Shown piece after piece: positions 23,183-33,557 of a DNA stretch of 64,000 bases. Source of the DNA: Aegilops tauschii subsp. strangulata (taxonomy: Eukaryota > Streptophyta > Magnoliopsida > Poales > Poaceae); contig NC_053037.3 of NCBI RefSeq assembly GCF_002575655.3, forward strand, positions 445,563,793 through 445,627,792. The letters are read 5' to 3'. The notes beneath the pieces are model-generated. The model saw only the letters and a program-made list of their open reading frames with translations, was not told where the DNA came from and did not search any database. The position numbers and the translations under genes were made by a program. Every line of letters starts with the position of its first letter. Position 1 is the first letter of the stretch.

Positions 23183-24753
23183 TGATACGTCTCCAACGTA
23201 TCTATAATTTTTGATTGCTTCATGCTATATTATCTTCTGTTTTGGACATTATTGGGCTTTATTATACACTTTTATATTATTTTTGGGACTAACCTATTAA
23301 CCGGAGGCCCAGCCCAGAATTGCTGTTTTTTGCCTATTCAGAGTTTCGCAGAAAAAGAATATCAAACGGAGTCCAAATGGAATGAAACCTTCGGGAACAT
23401 GATTTTTGAAACGAACGTGATCCAGCGGACTTGGACCCTACGTCAAGAAAGCTACCAGGAAGCCACGAGGTAGGGGGGCGCGCCTACCCCCTGGGCACGC
23501 CCTCCACCCTCGTGGGCCCCCTGTTGCTCCACCGACGTACTCCTTCCTCCTATATATACCTACGTACCTCCAAACTACCAGATACGGAGCCAAAAACTGA
23601 ATTCCACCGCCGCAACCTTCTGTACCCGTGAGATTCCATCTTGGGGCCTGTTCCGGAGCTCCGCCGAAGGGGGCATCGATCACGGTGGGCTTCTACATCA
23701 ACACCATAGCCTCTCCGATGAAGTGTGAGTAGTTTACCTCAGACCTTCTGGTCCATAGTTATTAGCTAGATGGCTTCTTCTCTCTTTTTGGATCTCAATA
23801 CAATGTTCTCCCCCTCTCTTGTGGAGATCTATTCGATGTAATCTTCTTTTGCGGTGTGTTTGTTGAGACCGATGAATTGTGGGCTTATGATCAAGTTTAT
23901 CTATGAACAATATCTGAATCTTCTGAATTCTTTTATGTATGATTGGTTATCTTTGCAAGTATCTTTGAATTATCAGTTTGGTTTGGCCTACTAGATTGAT
24001 CTTTCTTGCAATGGGAGAAGTGCTTAGCTTTGGGCTCAATCTTGCGGTGTCCTTTCCCAGCGACAGTATGGGCAGCAAGGCACGTATAGTATTGTTGCCA
24101 TCGAGGATAACAAGATGGGGTTTATATCATATTGCATGAGTTTATCCTTCTACATCATGTCATTTTGCTTAAGGCGTTACTCTGTTCTTATGAACTTAAT
24201 ACTGTAGATGCATGCTGGATAGCGGTCGATGTGTGGAGTAATAGTAGTAGATGCAGGCAGGAGTCGGTCTACTTGTCTCGGACGTGATGCCTATATACAT
24301 GATCATAGCTAGATATTCTCATAACTATGCTCAATTCTGTCAATTGCTCAACAGTAATTTGTTCACCCACCGTAGAATACTTATGCTCTTGAGAGAAGCC
24401 ACTAGTGAAACCTATGGCCCTCGGATCTATTTTCCATCATATTAATCTTCCAACACTTAGTTATTTTTATTGCCTTCTATTTTACTTTGCATCTTTATCA
24501 TAAAAATACCAAAAATATTATCTTATCATATCTATCAGATCTCACTCTCGTCAGTGACCGTGTAGGGATTCACAACCCCTTATCGCGTTGGTTGCGAGGA
24601 TTTATTTGTTTGTGTAGGTGCGAGGGACTCGCGCGTAGCCTCCTACTGGATTGATACATTGGTTCTCAAAAACTGAGGGAAATACTTACGCTACTTTGCT
24701 GCATCACCCATTCCTCTTCAAGGGAAAACCAACGCAGTGCTCAAGAGGTAGCA
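23183..24753 (+). repeat. Athila-type array: left (5') LTR
   Basis: 1571 bp, TGATACGTCTCC to GAGGTAGCA. It carries an extra short segment in the GC-rich U3 block near 23480 that the other two LTRs lack. TATA-like TATATATA at 23551-23558. Confidence 0.95.
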
Positions 24754-24764
24754 AGAAGGATATC

Positions 24765-24852
24765 TGGCGCCGTTGCCGGGGAGGCTTAAGCAAGGTCAAG
24801 TCAAGATTTGGACTCCCGACAACGAGCCATTTCTGGCGCCGTTGCCGGGGAG
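24765..24852 (+). other. Duplicated primer-binding-site segment
   Basis: TGGCGCCGTTGCCGGGGAGG occurs at 24765 just after the LTR and again at 24834, about 70 bp apart. The second array unit repeats this at 29944 and 30013. Confidence 0.8.
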
Positions 24853-25001
24853 GTCTACGCAAAAGTCAACATACCAAGTACCCATCACAAACCCTTATCT
24901 CTCGCATTACATTATTTGCCATTTGCCTCTCGTTTTCCTCTCCCCCACTTCACCCTTGCCGTTTTATTCGCCCTCTCTTTTCCACTCGCCCTTCTTTCGC
25001 C

Positions 25002-25598
25002 ATGTCTGAATCAAAAAGGGTTAGGGGTTCTCTCCCGGGTTTTAGTACCTTGGATAACCCCTCTGTCCTCTCTAAGCTCATAAACAATGATGCTGTAGAA
25101 AGACCTACCGGGGCCATCAATGAAAGTCTGAATAATTTTGATGAAGATGATTCCGGAATATTCCGTTATTTACTTTATGAATCTTTGAAAGATGCTTGGG
25201 ATAGGCTGTTAAGGATCCGGGCTAGCTATGTACCCCAATATCAAATTGAGGTTTATCTAAAAAGCTTTTATGATGGGTTGCCCGCTTCGTTCAAACAAGT
25301 TTTAGATTCTATTTTTGAAGAGGGTTTTCTTCAAGGGGACCCCATAGATACCTATGAAAAGATGAAAACTATATTTGGGCATCCCATGAATGAGAAAGTT
25401 GAATCCACGTCTTTGTTGCTCTCCTACCAAAACGAATCTATTAAAGAGATAAAAGCTAGCCTAGATGCAAATTTCCGCAACGTGCTTAATCTTTCTTCTA
25501 CCATCAATGGCCACGTGCTTTATCAAAATAGAAATATTAATTCCATAGATAACAAGTTTGCTCTTTTCTTCCCTAAAACCAAAGATGGCAATACCTAG
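25002..25598 (+). CDS. Gag-like protein of the Athila-type element (intact copy)
   Basis: 198 codons from ATG 25002 (MSESKRVRGS) to TAG 25596-25598. The frame is also open upstream into the LTR, but I chose this ATG because leader signals (PBS) lie before it. The centre (RYLLYESLKDAWDRLL, YLKSFYDGLPASFKQVLDS) reads as a short gag-like capsid region. There is no zinc knuckle, protease or polymerase. It is followed by a conserved stem-loop rather than pol, so the element would need enzymes from a relative. The other array unit has the same gene with a 1-nt deletion. Gag assignment rests on position and general resemblance. Confidence 0.65.
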   Translation: MSESKRVRGSLPGFSTLDNPSVLSKLINNDAVERPTGAINESLNNFDEDDSGIFRYLLYESLKDAWDRLLRIRASYVPQYQIEVYLKSFYDGLPASFKQVLDSIFEEGFLQGDPIDTYEKMKTIFGHPMNEKVESTSLLLSYQNESIKEIKASLDANFRNVLNLSSTINGHVLYQNRNINSIDNKFALFFPKTKDGNT

Positions 25599-25648
25599 AT
25601 ATATCATTGCTATTATGCCTAGCTAAGGGCGTTAATCCATAGCGCTTG

Positions 25649-25664
25649 TTGGGAGGCAACCCAA
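25649..25664 (+). repeat. Conserved TTGGGAGGCAACCCAA stem-loop
   Basis: A 5-bp perfect stem (TTGGG/CCCAA) around AGGCAA, preceded by GCGTTAA and AGCGCTTG, about 50 nt after the gag-like stop. I recall the same word after the coding region of Athila elements in many plants. The second copy is at 30827-30842. Confidence 0.75.
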
Positions 25665-26324
25665 TTTTATTTTTTCTTTTTTTTCTTTTTTCTTCTGTTT
25701 AGGAATAAATATTTGTTCTAGCCTCTGGTTAGATGTGTTTTTATGTTTTAATTAGTGTTTGTGCCAAGTTAAACCTATAGGATCTTCTTGGATGATAGTT
25801 ATTTGATCTTGCAGAAATTTCCAGAAACTTTCTGTTCACGCAAATAATTTTTAAAAATCACCAGAACGTGATAAAATATTTATTCCAATTGCTGCTGATC
25901 AATAAACAAATTGTCTAGGTCGTCCTATTTTTTCTGATTTTTTGGAGTTCCAGAAGTTTGTATTAGTTACAGATTACTACAGACTGTTCTGTTTTTGACA
26001 GATTCTGTTTTTCGTGTGTTGTTTGCTTATTTTGATGAATCTATGGCTAGTAAAATAGTTTATGAACCATAGAGAAGTTGGAATACAGTAGGTTTAACAT
26101 CAATATAAATAAAGAATGAGTTCATTACAGTACCTTGAAGTGGTCTTTTGTTTTCTTTCGCTAACGGAGCTCACGAGATTTTCTGCTGAGTTTTGTGTTG
26201 TGAAGTTTTCAAGTTTTGGGTGAAAGATTTGATGGATTATGGAACAAGGAGTGGCAAGAGCCTAAGCTTGGGGATGCCCATGGCACCCCCAAGATAATCT
26301 AAGGACACCTAAAAGCCAAAGCTT

Positions 26325-26348
26325 GGGGATGCCCCGGAAGGCATCCCC
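26325..26348 (+). repeat. Perfect 9-bp hairpin in the internal region
   Basis: GGGGATGCC and GGCATCCCC flank CCGGAA. The AAGCTTGGGGATGCC word around it also occurs 60 bp upstream and at the PPT. An identical hairpin lies at 31503-31526. Confidence 0.85.
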
Positions 26349-28364
26349 TCTTTCGTCTACTTCCATCGGTAACTTTACTTGGAGCTATATTTTGATTCAC
26401 CACATGATATGTGTTTTGCTTGGAGCGTCTTGTATGATTTGAGTCTTTGCTTTTTATTTTACCACAATCATCTTTGCTGTACACACCTTTTGAGAGAGAC
26501 ACACATGATTCGGAAATTATTAGAATACTCTATGTGCTTCACTTATATCTTTTGAGTTATATAGTTTTTGCTCTAGTGCTTCACTTATATCTTTTAGAGC
26601 ACAGTGGTGGATTTGTTTTATAGAAAATATTTTTCTCTCATGCTTCACTTACATTATTTTGAGAGTCCTACAAAACAGCATGGTAGTTTGCTTTAACAAT
26701 AATAGGCATACAAGATTAGTAAAAGAAAAATTCTTATGAGTGTGTTGAATACTATGAGAAGTTTGATGCTTGATAATTGTTTTGAGATATGGAGTTGGTG
26801 ATATTAGAGTCATGCTAGTTGAGTAGTTGTGAATTTTAGAAATACTTTTGTTAAAGTTTGTGATTCCCGTAGCATGCACGTATGGTGAACCGTTATGTGA
26901 TGAAGTCGGAGCATGATTTATTTATTGATTGTCTTCCTTATGAGTGGCGGTCGGGGACGAGCGATGGTATTTTCCTACCAATCTATCCCCCTAGGAGCAT
27001 GCGCGTAATACTTTGCTTTGATAACTTGTAGATTTTTGCAATAATTATATGAGTTCTTTATGACTAATCTTGAGTCCATGGATTATACGCACTTTTCGCC
27101 GGTATCATACACCCACCATATACCTTCCTCAAAACAGCCACCATACCTACCTATCATGGCATTTCCATAGCCATTCCGAGATATATTGCCATGCAACTTA
27201 CCACCGTTGCATTTACTATGACACGCTCCATCATTGTCATATTGCTTTGCATGATCATGTAGTTGACATTGTATTTGTGGCAAAGCCACCGTTCATAATT
27301 CTTTCATACATGTCACTCTTGATTCATTGCATACCCCGGTACACCGCCGGAGGCATTCACATAGAGTAATATTTTGTTCTAAGTATTGAGTTGTAATTGT
27401 TGAGTTGTAAGAAAATAAAAGTGTGATGACCATCATTTTTAGAGCATTGTCCCAAGTGAGGAAAGGATGATGGAGACTATGATTCCCCCACAAGTCGGGA
27501 TGAGACTCCGGACGAAAATAAAAAAAGAAGAAAAGAAAAGAGGCCATAAAAAAGAGAGAAAAAGGCCCAAATAAAAAAATGAGATAAAAAGAGAGAAGGG
27601 ACAATGTTACTATCCTTTCACCACACTTGTGCTTCAAAGTAGCACCATGATCTAAATGATAGAGAGTCTCCTATGATATCACTTTCATATACTAGTGGGA
27701 ATTTTCATTATAGAACTTGGCTTGTATATTCCAATGATGGGCTTCCTCAAAATGCCCTAGGTCTTGTGAGCAAGCGAGTTGGATGCACACCCACTTAGTT
27801 TCTTTTTTTGAGCTTTCATATACTTATAGCTCTAGTGCATCCGTTGCATGGCAATCCCTACTCACTCACATTGATATCTATTGATGGGCATCTCCATAGC
27901 CCGTTGATACGCCTAGTTGATGTGATACTATCTTCTCCTTTTTGTCTTCTCCACAACCACCATTCTATTCCACATATAGTGCTATGTCCATGGCTCACGC
28001 TCATGTACTGCGTGAAGATTGAAAAAGTTTGAGAATGTCAAAAGTATGAAACAATTGCTTGGCTTGTCATCGGGGTTGTGCATGATTTAAATATTTTGTG
28101 TGGTGAAGATAGAGCATAGCCAGACTATATGATTTTGTAGGGATAACTTTCTTTGGCCATATTATTTTGAGACGACCTAATTGCTTAGTTAGTATGCTTG
28201 AAGTATTATTATTTTTATGTCAATATTAAACTTTTGTCTTGAATCTTTCGGATCTGAGTATTCATACCACAATTAAGAAGAATTACATTCAAATTATGCC
28301 AAGTAGCATTCCACATCAAAAATTCTGTTTTTATCATTTACCTACTCGAGGACGAGCAGGAATT

Positions 28365-28379
28365 AAGCTTGGGGATGCT
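28365..28379 (+). other. PPT before the middle LTR
   Basis: AAGCTTGGGGATGCT immediately precedes TGATACG of the middle LTR. The same sequence precedes the right LTR at 33558. Confidence 0.7.
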
Positions 28380-29932
28380 TGATACGTCTCCAACGTATCT
28401 GTAATTTTTGATTGCTCCATGCTATATTATCTTCTGTTTTGGACATTATTGGGCTTTATTATACACTTTTATATTATTTTTGGGACTAACCTATTAACCG
28501 GAGGCCCAGCCCAGAATTGTTGTTTTTGCCTATTTCAGAGTTTCGCAGAAAAAGAATATCAAACGGAGTCCAAACGGAATGAAACCTTCGGGAACGTGAT
28601 TTTCGGAACGAACGTGATCCAGAGGACATGGACCCTACGCCAAGAAAGCTACCAGGATGCCACGAGGTAGGGGGCGCGCCCTCCACCCTCGTGGGCCCCA
28701 TGTTGCTCCACCGACGTACTCCTTCCTCCTATATATACCTACGTACCCCCAAACAATCAGATACGGAGCCAAAAACCTAATTCCACCGCCGCAACCTTCT
28801 GTACCCGTGAGATCCCATCTTGGGGCCTGTTCCGGAGCTCCGCCGGAGGGGGCATCGATCACGGAGAGCTTCTACATCAACACCATAGCCTCTCCAATGA
28901 AGTGTGAGTAGTTTACCTCAGACCTTCGGGTCCATAGTTATTAGCTAGATGGCTTCTTCTTTCTTTTTGGATCTCAATACAATGTTCTCCCCCTCTCTTG
29001 TGGAGATCTATTCGATGTAATCTTCTTTTGCGGTGTGTTTGTTGAGACCGATGAATTGTGGGTTTATGATCAAGTTTATCTATGAACAATATCTGAATCT
29101 TCTGAATTCTTTTATGTATGATTGGTTATCTTTGCAAGTCTCTTTGAATTATCAGTTTGGTTTGGCCTACTAGATTGATCTTTCTTGCAATGGGAGAAGT
29201 GCTTAGCTTTGGGCTCAATCTTGCGGTGTCCTTTCCCAGCGACAGTATGGGCAGCAAGGCACGTATAGTATTGTTGCCATCGAGGATAACAAGATGGGGT
29301 TTATATCATATTGCATGAGTTTATCCTTCCACATCATGTCATTTTGCTTAAGGCGTTACTCTGTTCTTATGAACTTAATACTGTAGATGCATGCTGGATA
29401 GCGGTCGATGTGTGGAGTAATAGTAGTAGATGCAGGCAGGAGTCGGTCTACTTGTCTCGGACGTGATGCCTATATACATGATCATACCTAGATATTCTCA
29501 TAACTATGCTCAATTCTGTCAATTGCTCAACAGTAATTTGTTCACCCACCGTAGAATACTTATGCTCTTGAGAGAAGCCACTAGTGAAACCTATGGCCCT
29601 CAGATCTATTTTCCATCATATTAATCTTCCAACACTTAGTTATTTTTATTGCCTTCTATTTTACTTTGCATCTTTATCATAAAAATACCAAAAATATTAT
29701 CTTATCATATCTATCAGATCTCACTCTCGTCAGTGACCGTGTAGGGATTCACAACCCCTTATCGCGTTGGTTGCGAGGATTTATTTGTTTGTGTAGGTGC
29801 GAGGGACTCGCGCGTAGCCTCCTACTGGATTGATACATTGGTTCTCAAAAACTGAGGGAAATACTTACGCTACTTTGCTGCATCACCCATTCCTCTTCAA
29901 GGGAAAACCAACGCAGTGCTCAAGAGGTAGCA
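28380..29932 (+). repeat. Athila-type array: middle LTR, recombinant
   Basis: 1553 bp. Up to about 28896 its diagnostic bases match the right LTR. From about 29145 they match the left LTR. It therefore combines a 3' LTR head with a 5' LTR tail. TATA-like sequence at 28730-28737. Confidence 0.93.
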
Positions 29933-29943
29933 AGAAGGATATC

Positions 29944-30029
29944 TGGCGCCGTTGCCGGGGAGGCTTAAGCAAGGTCAAGTCAAGATTTGGACTCCCGACA
30001 ACGAGCCATTTCTGGCGCCGTTGCCGGGG
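29944..30029 (+). other. Duplicated primer-binding-site segment, second unit
   Basis: Same paired TGGCGCCGTTGCC segments as at 24765-24852. Confidence 0.8.
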
Positions 30030-30180
30030 AGGTCTACGCAAAAGTCAACATACCAAGTACCCATCACAAACCCTTATCTCCCGCATTACATTATTTGCCA
30101 TTTGCCTCTCGTTTTCCTCTCCCCCACTTCACCCTTGCCGTTTTATTCGCCCTCTCTTTTCCACTCGCCCTTCTTTCGCC

Positions 30181-30776
30181 ATGTCTGAATCAAAAAGGGT
30201 TAGGGTTCTCTCCCGGGTTTTAGTACCTTGGATAACCCCTCTGTCCTCTCTAAGCTCATAAACAATGATGCTGTAGAAAGACCTACCGGGGCCATCAATG
30301 AAAGTCTGAATAATTTTGATGAAGATGATTCCGGAATATTCCGTTATTTACTTTATGAATCTTTGAAAGATGCTTGGGATAGGCTGTTAAGGATCCGGGC
30401 TAGCTATGTACCCCAATATCAAATTGAGGTTTATCTAAAAAGCTTTTATGATGGGTTGCCCGCTTCGTTCAAACAAGTTTTAGATTCTATTTTTGAAGAG
30501 GGTTTTCTTCAAGGGGACCCCATAGATACCTATGAAAAGATGAAAACTATATTTGGGCATCCCTTGAATGAGAAAGTTGAATCCACATCTGTGTTGCTCT
30601 CCTACCAAAACGAATATATTAAAGAGATAAAAGCTAGCCTAGATGCAAATTTCCGCAACGTGCTTAATCTTTCTTCTACCATCAATGGCCACGTGCTTTA
30701 TCAAAATAGAAATATTAATTCCATAGATAACAAGTTTGCTCTTTTCTTCCCTAAAACCAAAGATGGCAATACCTAG
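30181..30776 (+). pseudogene. Gag-like gene of the second array unit, frameshifted
   Basis: Starts at ATG 30181 (MSESKRVRV) but lacks one G in the GGGG run after codon 7, which shifts the frame. The remaining sequence is open in another frame from 30228 to the same stop at 30776. Otherwise it matches 25002-25598 with a few substitutions. Confidence 0.85.
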
Positions 30777-30826
30777 ATATATCCTTGCTATTATGCCTAG
30801 CTAAGGGCGTTAAACCATAGCGCTTG

Positions 30827-30842
30827 TTGGGAGGCAACCCAA
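30827..30842 (+). repeat. TTGGGAGGCAACCCAA stem-loop, second unit
   Basis: Identical to 25649-25664. The upstream context differs by one base (GTTAAACC versus GTTAATCC). Confidence 0.75.
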
Positions 30843-31502
30843 TTTTATTTTTTATTTTTTTTATTTTTTCTTCTGTTTAGGAATAAATATTTGTTCTAGC
30901 CTCTGGTTAGATGTGTTTTTATGTTTTAATTAGTGTTTGTGCCAAGTTAAACCTATAGGATCTTCTTGGATGATAGTTATTTGATCTTGCAGAAATTTCC
31001 AGAAACTTTCTGTTCACGCAAATAATTTTTAAAAATCACCAGAACGTGATAAAATATTTATTCCAATTGCTGCTGATCAATAAACAAATTGTCTAGGTCG
31101 TCCTATTTTTTCTGATTTTTTGGAGTTCCAGAAGTTTGTATTAGTTACAGATTACTACAGACTGTTCTGTTTTTGACAGATTCTGTTTTTCGTGTGTTGT
31201 TTGCTTATTTTGATGAATCTATGGCTAGTAAAATAGTTTATAAACCATAGAGAAGTTGGAATACAGTAGGTTTAACACCAATATAAATAAAGAATGAGTT
31301 CATTACAGTACCTTGAAGTGGTCTTTTGTTTTCTTTCGCTAACGGAGCTCACGAGATTTTCTGCTGAGTTTTGTGTTGTGAAGTTTTCAAGTTTTGGGTG
31401 AAAGATTTGATGGATTATGGAACAAGGAGTGGCAAGAGCCTGAGCTTGGGGATGCCCATGGCACCCCCAATATAATCTAAGGACACCTAAAAGCCAAAGC
31501 TT

Positions 31503-31526
31503 GGGGATGCCCCGGAAGGCATCCCC
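31503..31526 (+). repeat. 9-bp hairpin, second unit
   Basis: Identical to 26325-26348. Confidence 0.85.
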
Positions 31527-33557
31527 TCTTTCGTCTACTTCCATCGGTAACTTTACTTGGAGCTATATTTTGATTCACCACATGATATGTGTTTTTCTTG
31601 GAGCGTCTTGTATGATTTGAGTCTTTGCTTTTTAGTTTACCACAATCATATTTGCTGTACACACCTTTTGAGAGAGACACACATGATTCGGAAATTATTA
31701 GAATACTCTATGTGCTTCACTTATATCTTTTGAGTTATATAGTTTTTGCTCTAGTGCTTCACTTATATCTTTTAGAGCACAGTGGTGGATTTGTTTTATA
31801 GAAAATATTTTTCTCTCATGCTTCACTTACATTATTTTGAGAGTCCTACAAAACAGCATGGTAGTTTGCTTTAACAATAATAGGCATACAAGATTAGTAA
31901 AAGAAAAATTCTTATGAGTGTGTTGAATACTATGAGAAGTTTGATGCTTGATAATTGTTTTGAGATATGGAGATGGTGATATTAGAGTCGTGCTAGTTGA
32001 GTAGTTGTGAATTTTAGAAATACTTTTGTTAAAGTTTGTGATTCCCGTAGCATGCACGTATGGTGAACCGTTATGTGATGATGTCGGAGCATGATTTATT
32101 TATTGATTGTCTTCCTTATGAGTGGCGGTCGGGGACGAGCGATGGTATTTTCCTACCAATCTATCCCCCTAGGAGCATGCGCGTAATACTTTGCTTTGAT
32201 AACTTGTAGATTTTTGCAATAATTATATGAGTTCTTTATGACTAATGTTGAGTCCATGGATTATACGCACTTTTCGCCGGTATCATACACCCACCATATA
32301 CCTTCCTCAAAACAGCCACCATACCTACCTATCATGGCATTTCCATAGCCATTCCGAGATATATTGCCATGCAACTTACCACCGTTGCATTTACTATGAC
32401 ACGCTCCATCATTGTCATATTGCTTTGCATGATCATGTAGTTGACATTGTATTTGTGGCAAAGCCACCGTTCATAATTCTTTCATACATGTCACTCTTGA
32501 TTCATTGCATATCCCGGTACACCGCCGGAGGCATTCACATAGAGTAATATTTTGTTCTAAGTATTGAGTTGTAATTGTTGAGTTGTAAGAAAATAAAAGT
32601 GTGATGACCATCATTTTTAGAGCATTGTCCCAAGTGAGGAAAGGATGATGGAGACTATGATTCCCCCACAAGTCGGGATGAGACTCCGGACGAAAATAAA
32701 AAAAGAAGAAAAGAAAAGAGGCCATAAAAAAGAGAGAAAAAGGCCCAAATAAAAAAATGAGATAAAAAGAGAGAAGGGACAATGTTACTATCCTTTCACC
32801 ACACTTGTGCTTCAAAGTAGCACCATGATCTAAATGATAGAGAGTCTCCTATGATATCACTTTCATATACTAGTGGGAATTTTCATTATAGAACTTGGCT
32901 TGTATATTCCAATGATGGGCTTCCTCAAAATGCCCTAGGTCTTGTGAGCAAGCGAGTTGGATGCACACCCACTTAGTTTCTTTTTTTGAGCTTTCATATA
33001 CTTATAGCTCTAGTGCATCCGTTGCATGGCAATCCCTACTCACTCACATTGATATCTATTGATGGGCATCTCCATAGCCCGTTGATACGCCTAGTTGATG
33101 TGATACTATCTTCTCCTTTTTGTCTTCTCCACAACCACCATTCTATTCCACATATAGTGCTATGTCCATGGCTCACGCTCATGTATTGCGTGAAGATTGA
33201 AAAAGTTTGAGAATGTCAAAAGTATGAAACAATTGCTTGGCTTGTCATCGGGGTTGTGCATGATTTAAATATTTTGTGTGGTGAAGATAGAGCATAGCCA
33301 GACTATATGATTTTGTAGGGATAACTTTCTTTGGCCATATTATTTTGAGACGACCTAATTGCTTACTTAGTATGCTTGAAGTATTATTATTTTTATGTCA
33401 ATATTAAACTTTTGTCTTGAATCTTTCGGATCTGAGTATTCATACCACAATTAAGAAGAATTACATTCAAATTATGCCAAGTAGCATTCCACATCAAAAA
33501 TTCTGTTTTTATCATTTACCTACTCGAGGACGAGCAGGAATTAAGCTTGGGGATGCT

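Larger units (their letters stand above)
24754..28379 (+). mobile_element. Athila-type array: first internal region
   Basis: 3626 bp. PBS-like segments, a gag-like frame (25002-25598), then about 2.8 kb of AT-rich non-coding DNA with two clear stem-loops, ending in a PPT before 28380. No protease, RT or integrase is present. Short open frames in the non-coding part are not supported. Confidence 0.9.
29933..33557 (+). mobile_element. Athila-type array: second internal region
   Basis: 3625 bp, near-identical to 24754-28379. The differences are scattered single bases plus a 1-nt deletion in the gag-like frame. Confidence 0.92.

Noticed and set aside
24651..25001. Extension of the gag-like frame upstream of ATG 25002
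   Set aside because: It crosses the LTR end and PBS, which are not coding in LTR retrotransposons.
27070..28032. Several open frames of 70-115 codons in the Athila-type internal regions
   Set aside because: Present identically in both units only because the DNA is duplicated. They are low in protein-like features and lie in the known non-coding part between gag and the PPT.
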